From Chitinophagales bacterium (lineage in GTDB: Bacteria; Bacteroidota; Bacteroidia; Chitinophagales; Chitinophagaceae): a stretch of 64,000 nucleotides of DNA. Both the position numbers and the translations under genes were made by a program. This document shows positions 33,507-43,137 of the stretch, one piece after another. The stretch covers positions 264,189 through 328,188 of the forward strand of contig JAFLBL010000005.1 in NCBI GenBank assembly GCA_017303855.1. Reading direction: 5' to 3'. Position 1 is the stretch's first letter; each line of letters opens with the position of its first letter. Under the pieces are notes generated by a model. The model made no database searches, was not told the origin of the DNA, and was given only the letters and a program-made list of their open reading frames with translations.

Positions 33507-35192
33507 ATGCGCACCGCATCAAACCCGGTTGCCAGGATATTGAACCTGGTCAGACTGGAGCGAAAAGAAATATCCGCTATTTACTTCTATGCAATTCTGA
33601 ACGGCTTAATTCAGCTCTCCCTTCCCGTAGGTGTACAGGCCATCATTGGGTTTGTACTGGGCGGATCAATGAGTACCTCATTGGTGATACTGATCAGCCT
33701 GGTGGTTATCGGCGTATTCAGCACCGGTGTTCTCCAGGTAGGACAAATGCAGCTGATCGAAAAAATTCAACAGAAAATTTTTGTACGTTACTCCTTTGAC
33801 CTGGCTGTTCATATACCCCGGCTGGACATGAAAAAAACGGATGCCTATTATCTGCCTGAACTGGTAAATCGTTTTTTTGAAATTCCCACATTACAAAAAG
33901 GACTGGCCAAACTATTACTGGATATTCCCACCGCATCCATCCAGATTGTTTTCGGATTGTTGCTGCTCTCTTTTTATCACCCGGCTTTCATCCTGTTCGG
34001 ACTCATCCTGCTGCTGATTCTCTGGCTCATCCTGTATTATACAGGTAATAAAGGCTTACAAACCAGTCTGGCAGAAAGTGCCTATAAATACGGGGTGGCC
34101 GCCTGGCTGGAAGAACTGGGCCGGCTGATCAAATCCTTTAAGTTTTCCAAGGGATCCCGGATCAACCTGGCTAAAACAAATGAAAAAGTAAGCGGCTATC
34201 TCGATGCCAGGAACAGTCATTTTTCCATTCTGCAGTTCCAGTTCAAAGTACTGATTGCCTTTAAAGTGTTAATCACCGCGGCCATGCTGATCATCGGCTC
34301 CCTGTTACTCGTGAGTCAGCAACTGAATATCGGTCAGTTTATAGCCGCTGAAATTGTTATTCTGACTATTATCAACTCCGTGGAAAAGCTGATCGGCAAT
34401 CTCGATAGTGTATATGATGTACTGACTTCGGTGGATAAACTGGCAAAAATCACCGACAAGCCGGTGGAAAAAAACGGAAGTTATGTATTGCCGGATGAAA
34501 AACAGGGCTTATCCGTGGAAGCCGCCAAACTGCGCTTTTCCTATGACGATGAACAACCTGTTTTGCAACAGATCAGTTTCAGCATTCAGCCCGGCCAAAC
34601 AGTATGTATAACCGGAAAAGAAGGCACCGGGAAATCCACACTATTGAAACTGGTCAGTGGTTCATACCAGGGATTTGAAGGAGCCTTGATGCTGAACGGT
34701 CTGCCGGTTGGCAATTATGACTTATCCTCCCTGCGGGCGCAGACCGGTATTTTGCTGAGTCAGCAGGATATATTCCATGGCACATTACTGGAGAATATCA
34801 CGATGGGCAATCCGGATACAGACATGCAACAGGTGGTGCACTTATTTGAAGCCGTAGGACTGACCACTTTTCTCCGTACACAAAAAGACGGTTTTGATAC
34901 CTGGCTGGACCCCACCGGAAAACGCTTGTCCCGCAATGTCATCAGTAAAATATTACTGGTTCGCGCATTGGTGGGTCATCCCCGGCTGCTGTTGCTCGAA
35001 GAACCATGGACACATATTGAAGAACCCTACCGTGGCCGGATCATCAAACTCCTGCTGAAAGAATATCCGCAGACAACTATCCTGGTCGTAAGCAGCGACC
35101 CGGTATTTGCCCGCTTATGCGACCAGGTGATTGAAATAACCCCTGACGGCTGTATTGTTAACCAAAAAAAGAAACCGACCAATGAACAATAA
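33507..35192 (+). CDS. ABC transporter, membrane and ATP-binding domains, with degenerate ATPase motifs
   Basis: 561 residues: six membrane helices in about 20-300 and a nucleotide-binding domain in about 335-555, the type I secretion exporter layout without the N-terminal C39 peptidase domain. Walker A is intact (GKEGTGKST). The signature LSGGQ is replaced by LSRNV; Walker B reads LLLLEEP, with the Mg-binding Asp changed to Glu but the catalytic Glu kept; the H-loop His is missing (VVSSDP). ATP may be bound but slow hydrolysis or a partner-dependent mechanism is likely. The stop overlaps the HlyD-type gene by 11 bases. Confidence 0.85.
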   Translation: MRTASNPVARILNLVRLERKEISAIYFYAILNGLIQLSLPVGVQAIIGFVLGGSMSTSLVILISLVVIGVFSTGVLQVGQMQLIEKIQQKIFVRYSFDLAVHIPRLDMKKTDAYYLPELVNRFFEIPTLQKGLAKLLLDIPTASIQIVFGLLLLSFYHPAFILFGLILLLILWLILYYTGNKGLQTSLAESAYKYGVAAWLEELGRLIKSFKFSKGSRINLAKTNEKVSGYLDARNSHFSILQFQFKVLIAFKVLITAAMLIIGSLLLVSQQLNIGQFIAAEIVILTIINSVEKLIGNLDSVYDVLTSVDKLAKITDKPVEKNGSYVLPDEKQGLSVEAAKLRFSYDDEQPVLQQISFSIQPGQTVCITGKEGTGKSTLLKLVSGSYQGFEGALMLNGLPVGNYDLSSLRAQTGILLSQQDIFHGTLLENITMGNPDTDMQQVVHLFEAVGLTTFLRTQKDGFDTWLDPTGKRLSRNVISKILLVRALVGHPRLLLLEEPWTHIEEPYRGRIIKLLLKEYPQTTILVVSSDPVFARLCDQVIEITPDGCIVNQKKKPTNEQ

Positions 35193-36540
35193 TGAGACAC
35201 AACCATTGCAGCAGCAATGGTCCTCTTTCAGCAAAGTATACCGGCATAATAAACGAAGCCGGGTACGTTACTGGTTTTACGGACTGATGTCTGTATTACT
35301 CATTCTGCTATTCCTGCCCTGGACGCAGAATATCCGGGCCCGGGGAAGCGTAACCACATTGCGGCAGGAACAACGCCCGCAGCAACTGAATACCATTATT
35401 CCCGGCCGCGTCATAAAATGGTTTGTAAAGGAAGGTGATTTTGTAAGAGCCGGTGACACCATTCTGCAGCTTGCTGAAATAAAAGACGACTACCTGGATC
35501 CCCGTTTACTGGAAAGGACACGTGAACAATTAACGGCTAAATCACAATCGGTGGACTATTACCGGAATAAAGCGGTGACCTCCGGTTCACAACTCATTGC
35601 ACTGGATGAAGCCCTGCAATTAAAACTGGATCAATTGCGGAATAAGCTGCAGCAGTTGCAACTGAAAGTACAGAGTGACAGCATGGAATCGCTGGCTGCC
35701 GGCAATGATTTTAAAATTGCCACACAACAATTCAACCGGCAGAAAGCCATGTATGACAGCGGCCTGGTATCTCTTACACAGCTGGAACAGCGCAACCAGT
35801 CCTACCAGAACGGCCTGGCCAAAAAAGTAAGCGCGGAAAACAAACTGGCCAATACCCGGCAGGAAATGACGATTACCGCTATTGAAGTAAACGCGGTACA
35901 GCAGGAATACATGGAGAAAATGGCCAAAGCCCGCGGGGATCAGTTTCAGTCGCTTTCACAGATAGCCAGCGGCCAGGGGGATATTGCCAAACTGGAAAAC
36001 CAGTACAGCAATTATGCCATACGCAACGGACTCTATTATATCACCGCTCCGCAGGATGGGCAGATTACCAAAGCACGAAAAGCGGGTATCGGTGAAATTG
36101 TAAAAGAGGCGGAGATGATTGTGGAAATTGTACCAACAGATATACAGTATGCCGTTGAATTATTTATCCGCCCCGTGGATCTTCCATTGGTATCACAGGG
36201 GCAGCCGGTGCGGTTCATGTTTGACGGTTTCCCGGCGATTGTTTTCAGTGGCTGGCCCAACAGCTCCTATGGAACTTTTGGCGGGAAAGTGATTGCGGTG
36301 GAAAATGCGGTCAGCGCCAACGGTCTTTTTCGCATACTGGTTACCGAGGACCCGCAGGATAAACCCTGGCCCCGTGAGCTCAGGATGGGTACGGGCGTGC
36401 AGGGTATGGCACTGTTGAAAGATGTACCCATCTGGTATGAACTGTGGCGGAATATAAACGGCTTCCCTCCCGATTATTATAAGGCGGGTAGCGAAAAAAC
36501 AGAAAAAAAACAAACACATGAAACCAATCAGAAAAAATAA
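35182..36540 (+). CDS. HlyD-family membrane fusion protein
   Basis: 452 residues from the ATG at 35182 (an earlier ATG at 35155 lies deep inside the ABC gene). One membrane helix at about 30-48 (YWFYGLMSVLLILLFLPW), a biotinyl-lipoyl-like domain (GRVIKWFVKEGDFVRAGDTI), a long coiled coil about 100-270 and a C-terminal barrel (DIQYAVELFIRPVDLPLV, GQPVRFMFDGFP). Periplasmic adaptor that joins the ABC exporter to the TolC-like channel encoded next. The 23-base overlap with the TolC gene implies coupled translation. Confidence 0.9.
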   Translation: MNNNETQPLQQQWSSFSKVYRHNKRSRVRYWFYGLMSVLLILLFLPWTQNIRARGSVTTLRQEQRPQQLNTIIPGRVIKWFVKEGDFVRAGDTILQLAEIKDDYLDPRLLERTREQLTAKSQSVDYYRNKAVTSGSQLIALDEALQLKLDQLRNKLQQLQLKVQSDSMESLAAGNDFKIATQQFNRQKAMYDSGLVSLTQLEQRNQSYQNGLAKKVSAENKLANTRQEMTITAIEVNAVQQEYMEKMAKARGDQFQSLSQIASGQGDIAKLENQYSNYAIRNGLYYITAPQDGQITKARKAGIGEIVKEAEMIVEIVPTDIQYAVELFIRPVDLPLVSQGQPVRFMFDGFPAIVFSGWPNSSYGTFGGKVIAVENAVSANGLFRILVTEDPQDKPWPRELRMGTGVQGMALLKDVPIWYELWRNINGFPPDYYKAGSEKTEKKQTHETNQKK

Positions 36541-37996
36541 ATCATACGCCTGGCTGTGGCAGCGTCATACTGACCGTAAAAAAGTAGTATTGCTGTTTAT
36601 CTTTCTCGGGCTTACGCTTATTATTACTTCGATAGCCAGTGCGCGGGGAGTACAGGATGAAAAAACATTGTCGCTGCCACAGACACTCGAAATTGTAAGG
36701 AAAAATCATCCGGTTGCCCGGCTGGCGGCTATTGGCATTGACAAATCCGCTGCGGATATTACAATAGCGAGAGGCGCTTTTGATCCATTATTGTATAATT
36801 CGGCTGCACAAAAAACATTCAATGGCACAAATTACTACCAATACAACCGGCCGGAACTGACTATTCCTACCTGGTTTGGCGTGGAACTGAATACCGGATT
36901 GGAATACCTGTCCGGCACTCGTACAGACCCGCAGGAAACCACCGGGAAATCCAGCTATTTCGGCATCAGTGTGCCGCTGGCTAAGAACCTGCTGATGGAT
37001 AAACGAAGAGCGGCCTTGCAATCGGCAAAAATATTCCGTGCCGCGGCCGAAACAGAACAACGGCTGATGCTGAACAACCTGCTCCGGGAAATTACAAGTG
37101 CGTACTGGAACTGGTCCATGCAGTACCAGGATTACCTGATCCTCCGGGAAGCCGTACAGATTAATGAGCGGCGGCTGGCATTTGTCCGGACCAGCTATCA
37201 ACTGGGTGAAAGACCCGCTATTGATACCACCGAAGCCCTGACCCAATTACAAAGTATGGAATTGCTGCTGCAGGAATCATCCCTTTCCTTTCGCAATGCA
37301 GGGCTTGAGTTGTCTGTGTATCTGTGGACAGACACAGAAGCCCCATACCAGTTACCGGAAGAAGTAATACCCGCTACTTCCATTGGGGAAATAGCCGTTC
37401 AGCAGCTGCCGGTTCCGGTATTGGACAGCCTGTTGCAAACGATCCGTATCAGTCATCCCGAACTCGGTATGTACCGGTACAAACTGGATGTATTGCAACT
37501 GGAAAGAAAACTGAAATTCCAGGAACTCTTACCGGTAGCTGATTTCAGGTACAACCAGCTTGGCAAGGGCTACACGATTTTGAAAACCGCTACCGGCCCT
37601 TTATTTGAAAACAATTTCCGTTATGGGTTATCGGTTGGGTTGCCGCTCCGGTTTTCGACCGGACGGGGAGAATACCGCAAAGCAAAACTGAAAATCACGG
37701 AGACAAGGATCGAAAGAGATTATAAACAACTTCAGCTGGAAACAAAAGTAAAAACCTATTATAATGAACTGATGACACTGCGCCGGCAGGTAAGTTTGCA
37801 GGAGGCCGCGCTGGCTAATTACCAGGCACTGCAACAAGGGGAGGAAATACGGTTCCGCAACGGCGAAAGTTCCCTTTTCCTTGTCAATACAAGGGAGAAC
37901 AAAAAACTGGAAGCACTCCGGAAATTAACCGAACTGAAAACAAAATATGTCAAAACAATCAATAGCCTGAACTGGGCAGCGGGGTTGCTGCTGTAA
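36518..37996 (+). CDS. TolC-family outer membrane efflux protein
   Basis: 492 residues. A long basic N-terminus and a hydrophobic segment at about 24-42 (VVLLFIFLGLTLIITSIASA) act as the signal. Then the OEP pattern: LSLPQTLEIVRKNHPVARLA, LRLVTSAYWNW-like helix (LLREITSAYWNWSMQYQD), FVRTSYQLGERPAIDTTEAL, VLQLERKLKFQELLP, and a second half with EEIRFRNGESSLFLVNTRE. This is the outer-membrane channel of the three-part exporter. It ends nine bases before the stop of the convergent dabB gene, with no terminator between. Confidence 0.88.
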   Translation: MKPIRKNKSYAWLWQRHTDRKKVVLLFIFLGLTLIITSIASARGVQDEKTLSLPQTLEIVRKNHPVARLAAIGIDKSAADITIARGAFDPLLYNSAAQKTFNGTNYYQYNRPELTIPTWFGVELNTGLEYLSGTRTDPQETTGKSSYFGISVPLAKNLLMDKRRAALQSAKIFRAAAETEQRLMLNNLLREITSAYWNWSMQYQDYLILREAVQINERRLAFVRTSYQLGERPAIDTTEALTQLQSMELLLQESSLSFRNAGLELSVYLWTDTEAPYQLPEEVIPATSIGEIAVQQLPVPVLDSLLQTIRISHPELGMYRYKLDVLQLERKLKFQELLPVADFRYNQLGKGYTILKTATGPLFENNFRYGLSVGLPLRFSTGRGEYRKAKLKITETRIERDYKQLQLETKVKTYYNELMTLRRQVSLQEAALANYQALQQGEEIRFRNGESSLFLVNTRENKKLEALRKLTELKTKYVKTINSLNWAAGLLL

Positions 37997-38005
37997 ACCG
38001 GCACT

Positions 38006-39862
38006 TCAGGTACTCCGGAAAGCCACCGGGTGATATAATTTTTTATGCGGGCCGAAAAAGATCCGGAGCAGAATCCGGAAAGCGGCCAGCTCTACAAAAA
38101 ACAGGGAGAGTCCCAGCAGGGCGATCAGTCCCCACTGATCGCTACGTACATAAGTGAAGAGTACATCAATGCCGATAAAGGCCGCCGTGATCGGGAAACC
38201 CAACATACCCATAGCGGAAAGCAGAAACAGGAAACCCGTATTCTCCTGTTCATACACGTATCCATGAAAACGGGATAAGGTAATATCCTTGTCGATACGT
38301 TCAATTTTTTTAAGGCTATAATACCCAAGCCCGAAAGCAAGTATCACCCCGCTTGCATAAAAAATCAGTTCAATGTTGTAAATATGCGGCGCATTAAACA
38401 GGATTCCGGCCAGGATAAAAATATGGCCGTTCAGCAGGTATCTCCACGCTGTAATGGCATTGCCTCGTGAAGAAAATGAAAAGAGAATCTGCAACAACGC
38501 CACAGCCATCAGCAGCAGGGTCATGCCGCTGATGCCCGGCTGAAAAGAATCCGGTTTATTATACCCTGCAATGAACAGGAAAACACCAATAACCGACATG
38601 GTATTGATAAATGTTTTATGCTGTAAGAAGCCAAACAGGTTGCCCAGCAACTTAAAAGGTTTCCAACCGGTCCGGTATAACAAGGTATCCAGATTCCATT
38701 CTTTTATTCCAAGAATATAGAGCGTGGCTTTCCAGCGGTTAACGGCTTTATGTACCGGTGCCGTATAGTGAAAGATCTGGTGATGTACCAGGTAATTCAG
38801 TACGGATGGTGACACCAGTAACTGATAGGTACGTAAAAAAGCATTGCCGGCAAAATGGAGCAGGACCAGCCAGTGAAAACCCAATGCGATTTCAATAAAC
38901 ATAAGACCGATCTGCGCAGCAGAGGAATAGGCTATCTGCGTTTTCACTGTAGGCTGCACGCGGGCGATTATCGTAGCGGTAATGGCCGTAAGTGCTCCGA
39001 TCATGATGATCAGTATTTTAGCCCACAGCATGTCCTCCCAGAACGGATGCGTACGTAATAACAGGAATACACCAATATGTACACTCAGTGATCCGTAAAA
39101 GATCGCGGAAGAAGCGGTTGGTCCTTCAAGCGCCCTTGGCAGCCAGGTGGTAAAGGGAAACTGGGCTGATTTCACAACGGCCGGCAGAATCATCATACAA
39201 ACAATAAATAAAGACATAAAAGGAGTGGCTGTTGTCAATGCCATTTCCTTCGCCAGACCGAGTTGCGGGAAACTGATATTCTGCTGCATGAGGTGGTGCA
39301 TCATCCACATCGCCAGCATCAGGGACACATCACTGATACGGTAATTCGATACGGCTTTAAAAGCGTTTTTTACCGGCAGGTAGCGGTCGCGGTAAAACGC
39401 AATCAGCAGAAAAGAACAGATCCCTTTGATCTCCCACCCGATAAAGAGGGTTTCGAAATTGCCGGAAAGAATGATCAGGTTATACGCGGTTGAGAAAAGC
39501 AGGATGGTATTGAAGTACCGTTTGAATCCCTGGTCACGGTGCATATAATATTTACTGAATGTGGCTACCAGGAAAAAAAGTACCGCACCTGTCAGGCTGA
39601 ATACCGCGGTGACCTCATCGTAATAAAAATGCAGGGCAAAAACAAAATGATCCGATTTATACAGCGTGATCAGCTGGTAATCTACCGGAGTTAACCCGTC
39701 CAGCATCCACCAGCTCACAAACAGCAGCGCCAGCCCGATATTGAGCACTTTGGCAACCCGCACAATCCAGGCGATCGGCTGTTCATTTTTATTTTGCCAG
39801 ACCAGGGTGGCGAAAAAAGCCAGCAGCGGCACCAATACGGCTAATACAAGTAGTTGACCCAT
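38006..39862 (-). CDS. dabB: DabB, NuoL/MrpA-like membrane subunit of the DAB inorganic carbon pump
   Basis: 618 residues, about 14-16 membrane helices, resembling complex I subunit NuoL/NDH-5 (FHFYYDEVTAVFSLTG-like start of the antiporter domain; FIGWEIKGICSFLLIAFYRD; RISDVSLMLAMWMMHH; FPFTTWLPRALEGPTASSAI). It is not part of a complex I cluster: it lies 15 bases after dabA and belongs to the cation-coupled partner of DabA that energises uptake of CO2/bicarbonate in the DAB system. Last gene of a four-gene unit with SulP, carbonic anhydrase and dabA. Confidence 0.9.
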   Translation of the reverse strand: MGQLLVLAVLVPLLAFFATLVWQNKNEQPIAWIVRVAKVLNIGLALLFVSWWMLDGLTPVDYQLITLYKSDHFVFALHFYYDEVTAVFSLTGAVLFFLVATFSKYYMHRDQGFKRYFNTILLFSTAYNLIILSGNFETLFIGWEIKGICSFLLIAFYRDRYLPVKNAFKAVSNYRISDVSLMLAMWMMHHLMQQNISFPQLGLAKEMALTTATPFMSLFIVCMMILPAVVKSAQFPFTTWLPRALEGPTASSAIFYGSLSVHIGVFLLLRTHPFWEDMLWAKILIIMIGALTAITATIIARVQPTVKTQIAYSSAAQIGLMFIEIALGFHWLVLLHFAGNAFLRTYQLLVSPSVLNYLVHHQIFHYTAPVHKAVNRWKATLYILGIKEWNLDTLLYRTGWKPFKLLGNLFGFLQHKTFINTMSVIGVFLFIAGYNKPDSFQPGISGMTLLLMAVALLQILFSFSSRGNAITAWRYLLNGHIFILAGILFNAPHIYNIELIFYASGVILAFGLGYYSLKKIERIDKDITLSRFHGYVYEQENTGFLFLLSAMGMLGFPITAAFIGIDVLFTYVRSDQWGLIALLGLSLFFVELAAFRILLRIFFGPHKKLYHPVAFRST

Positions 39863-39877
39863 TTAAATTATTTTTCC

Positions 39878-42403
39878 TTAATCCAGCAAATAGACCGGCA
39901 GATTTTCCTCCGTGGCATGTACAATATGATTCGTCTCCATTTCTTTCGCGCCTTCGATAAATTCTTCCATATTGTGAATGGTGCTGATCTCCTTTTCAGC
40001 CGTCAGCAGCTGATAGGGTTCAAATGCCCCGTTTCTGAAATAATAAAACTGCTTTTCCTGCGGATGTAATGCCACAATATGTACCCACTCATTTTTATAC
40101 CACTCAAATACTCCGGGGCTTGATTGAATCGCTTTCAGTACGATGTCAGGCGATTGTTCCACAATTACCAGCAACCTGACCGGATCATGTACTTCAATCA
40201 TCTGCCAGGGTAGTCCGGGGCGCAGATCCCCGTCGCTGCTGTTGGCCACGCCAAACAAGCCCATCACATTGTGCGGGAGCTTGGTGCCGGCACCCAGTTT
40301 CAGATTATCCACCCGGGAAAAATAATACTCGAGATTAATACCGCCACATACAAGACCGATGGGCCGCATTACGGCTGCCAGTATGGAACCATCCGGATCC
40401 GTGGTATAATCATAACTGTTCAGGAATGCCCGCCGGTCAAGAAATAATCCTTTACTGATCTGCCGCCTGCCAATGATGGCAAGAGTATTGGTACCATGTC
40501 CCAGTTCGGGTCTTGGCTCAAACAGGGAAACCGACCGGTTATGAATGGCTTTACGCACCTGCTCCAGCTCCTGCCGTGTATTGATGGAGGCGAAGCGGCG
40601 GCTTCTCTCTTTGGCATTCAGGTTCAGGGCCGTTTCAAAACGCTGCAAATTCAGCAGGTGTGCCTTACCGTTATCTGCCGTCAGTACTTCTTCATCGTAA
40701 TAGTCCATTATATCCGCCGCGGTATCGTGCATACAACCTACAAACTGCGTGGTACCCGGAATATCAATTCCCCGTCCGGCCAGCAGCTTTCGTACCCCTG
40801 CATGATTCAGGATAAACGCCTGTACCCGCGCATTGGTAGCGCCGGGTCTTCCGCTGCAGGCGCCACAATCGTGGGCACCATGATGGGGATTGTTGGCACT
40901 GCTGCTGCCATGTGCCACGATGTAAACCAGTGGTGCAAAATCACGGATCAATCCGATACCCCGCAGAAAAGCTTCCGCACGGTGCCCCATTTCTTCCACG
41001 GTATACCCGATCTGCAGCCCGTTTTCCGTATCCGACGGATCGCGGTTTTCAATAGACAGTGTTGACTTTTTATCCATGTGCCCGTACGCATTGGAAATGG
41101 CCGGACTCATTTTCGGGCGGAACAGCAGCTGCAGTTTTTTGGCAAATGCCCAGAACCCGAAACCGATACTCAGAAAAAAGCCGGAGATGATGCCATGCGT
41201 ATATTTTGTATAGATCAGATCGCTCTGATGTTCGAGGGTGGCGTCCGTTTCTTTGATCAGGTATTTCGGCGTTACCGGGGCCGGGCATAATTTATCGTAG
41301 AATTTACTGCCTTGCTGCTGAAAATAAAACTCCACCCCGAAGAAGCCGGGTGCGCCAAAAGTTTCGGCTTGCTTATCCACGGCTTCAATATGCCGGCGGA
41401 TTGAATCTTCCCGCTCGTCAATACAAAAAATGGCCTGCATACTTTTTGCTGCAGGCAGTGGTTTCGGTTTTGCCATCAGCATGCCGCGCAACACACTGTC
41501 ATAATAACTCCATTCAAATGCGGTCTGCCAGCAGGCAATTACTTCCTGGTATTCTGTCGGCGGAACAGGCGCAAACAAATCGGCCGGAGGAGTGGATAGA
41601 TGTGTGGTCAATGGTTTCCAGCCGGTACCCAACTCCTTATCCAGTGCATCCAGTTCCAGCAAAAGCTCAAACTCCACCAATTCCCTGAATGTGATCTGTT
41701 TTCTGTCGGGCAAGGTATGCGGATTATCCTCCACGGCACTCACAAAGCCACTCCAGCCATGATGCGCAAACTGCTGATCAAATAAATACTGTTCAAAATA
41801 AATCTCACCGCCAACCAGCATTTTCAACAAGCCTTCCAGGGTATAATCACCGGACAAAAACAGCTGCCGGATCTTCCGGGTACGGAAAAAACTCACCAGT
41901 GATTTCGCTTCCAGTTCACGTATGGTAGTGGTAAAGTTTCGGTTTACCACCGGCAGTTCTTTCAGGGCGATGCCCTGGTCAAGAAAACTGCAGAGTATAC
42001 GGAACAGCAACGGATGTACCAGGTTATCCAGGTCGATGCCGTAAAAACGCTTCCATTTCGCCCGCAACCTGCCGATACGCGGTTCAAACGCCGGCGCATA
42101 CTCTTCCGACAGCATTTTCTTTTTCCATTCCGGGATGAACGCTTCTCCTTTCCGCCACGTTATTACCCGTTCCATCACATCCCCGCGGATACGGCCGGTC
42201 CGGTACATTTCCCGGTACTCTTCCAGCTGCAGGTGTACCTGGTAGCCGAATATGCGGGAAGCGGTGAAGATTCCCTCATAAAACCGCTGCTGCTGGAATG
42301 CATGCAGGGAATTATGATGGATAAAGTCCTTCAGTGCCTGTTGCGCCGGCAGGTAGTGCTTCAGTTGGTGCAGCACATGAGTCGCATCAAATCGTTTATC
42401 CAT
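39878..42403 (-). CDS. dabA: DabA, DUF2309/UPF0753 inorganic carbon pump subunit
   Basis: 841 residues, DUF2309. Beta-carbonic-anhydrase-like zinc residues are visible: the Cys/Asp of IFCIDEREDS near residue 305 and the His and Cys of VAHGSSSANNPHHGAHDCGA near 510-530. In the characterised DAB complexes DabA is a cytoplasmic, membrane-attached CO2 hydratase made one-way by DabB. Other family wording: DFIHHNSLHAFQ at the N-terminus (the conserved NxLH), RPIGLVCGGINLEYYFSRVD, NVMGLFGVANSSDGDLRPGL, and LPWQMIEVHDPVRLLVIVEQ. Intact and full length. Confidence 0.94.
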   Translation of the reverse strand: MDKRFDATHVLHQLKHYLPAQQALKDFIHHNSLHAFQQQRFYEGIFTASRIFGYQVHLQLEEYREMYRTGRIRGDVMERVITWRKGEAFIPEWKKKMLSEEYAPAFEPRIGRLRAKWKRFYGIDLDNLVHPLLFRILCSFLDQGIALKELPVVNRNFTTTIRELEAKSLVSFFRTRKIRQLFLSGDYTLEGLLKMLVGGEIYFEQYLFDQQFAHHGWSGFVSAVEDNPHTLPDRKQITFRELVEFELLLELDALDKELGTGWKPLTTHLSTPPADLFAPVPPTEYQEVIACWQTAFEWSYYDSVLRGMLMAKPKPLPAAKSMQAIFCIDEREDSIRRHIEAVDKQAETFGAPGFFGVEFYFQQQGSKFYDKLCPAPVTPKYLIKETDATLEHQSDLIYTKYTHGIISGFFLSIGFGFWAFAKKLQLLFRPKMSPAISNAYGHMDKKSTLSIENRDPSDTENGLQIGYTVEEMGHRAEAFLRGIGLIRDFAPLVYIVAHGSSSANNPHHGAHDCGACSGRPGATNARVQAFILNHAGVRKLLAGRGIDIPGTTQFVGCMHDTAADIMDYYDEEVLTADNGKAHLLNLQRFETALNLNAKERSRRFASINTRQELEQVRKAIHNRSVSLFEPRPELGHGTNTLAIIGRRQISKGLFLDRRAFLNSYDYTTDPDGSILAAVMRPIGLVCGGINLEYYFSRVDNLKLGAGTKLPHNVMGLFGVANSSDGDLRPGLPWQMIEVHDPVRLLVIVEQSPDIVLKAIQSSPGVFEWYKNEWVHIVALHPQEKQFYYFRNGAFEPYQLLTAEKEISTIHNMEEFIEGAKEMETNHIVHATEENLPVYLLD

Positions 42404-42435
42404 ATCGGTAATATCTATCCGTATTTATCGGCCGT

Positions 42436-43122
42436 TTAATGCCTCAATTCCGCCACACTGAATTCGGGATTCTTCTCATCCCGGATGAACTGTACGTCAT
42501 TATAGAACTCCACCAGGCCCGTATCGATATTGTACATGGCTCCCACCACGCCGATTTCGCCGGACTCCACCATTTGCTCGATGATATAACTGCGTTCGAT
42601 AATGCTTTTAACACTGCGGTTTACATTTATAGATGACACATTCTCCACGAATTGCGGATTTTTGGAATTGCGTTGTTCCGCTTTCGTAGTTTTTTCCTCG
42701 TAAACGGCCGGCTGAAGTTTGGAAAGCAGTTCGGTCAGGTTGCCCATCTCCACATGGTCGCAGGCGCCTTTTACCGCCCCGCATTTAGTATGTCCCAATA
42801 CCACAATCAGTTTGGACCCGGCTACCTTGCAGGCAAACTCCATGCTCCCTATAATATCCGTATTCACGATATTGCCGGCGATCCGGATGGAAAAAATATC
42901 GCCCAGTCCCTGGTCAAAAATCAGTTCGGCGGAAGTACGGCTGTCCATACAGCTCAGGATAGTGGCAAATGGCCATTGCCCTTCACGTGTGGCGTTTACC
43001 TGGCCGAGCAGGTCCCGCTGGGCTTTCAGGTTTTTGACAAACCGGTCATTCCCCTCTTTCAGAATTTCGAGGGCCATGCGCGGTGTAAGATGTGATTGTG
43101 TTTCTTTTGTATGTACTCTCAT
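42436..43122 (-). CDS. Beta-class carbonic anhydrase
   Basis: 228 residues, cytosolic. Zinc ligands and catalytic pair are intact: SCMDSRTS (Cys, Asp/Arg dyad) and GHTKCGAV (His, Cys). Interconverts CO2 and bicarbonate. It sits between the SulP transporter (15 bases upstream) and dabA (32 bases downstream), a typical SulP-CA-DAB arrangement. It differs clearly from the second carbonic anhydrase at 45440 and carries an insert (PAVYEEKTTKAEQRNSKNPQ) in its middle. Confidence 0.93.
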   Translation of the reverse strand: MRVHTKETQSHLTPRMALEILKEGNDRFVKNLKAQRDLLGQVNATREGQWPFATILSCMDSRTSAELIFDQGLGDIFSIRIAGNIVNTDIIGSMEFACKVAGSKLIVVLGHTKCGAVKGACDHVEMGNLTELLSKLQPAVYEEKTTKAEQRNSKNPQFVENVSSINVNRSVKSIIERSYIIEQMVESGEIGVVGAMYNIDTGLVEFYNDVQFIRDEKNPEFSVAELRH

Positions 43123-43137
43123 GGTTTAATCAGTTAT

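Noticed and set aside
38006..39862. Complex I (nuoL) gene
   Set aside because: No other nuo genes adjoin; the gene is coupled to dabA, so it is DabB.
40496..41065. 189-codon plus-strand frame opposite dabA
   Set aside because: Antisense to the zinc-site region of DabA; no protein-like features of its own.
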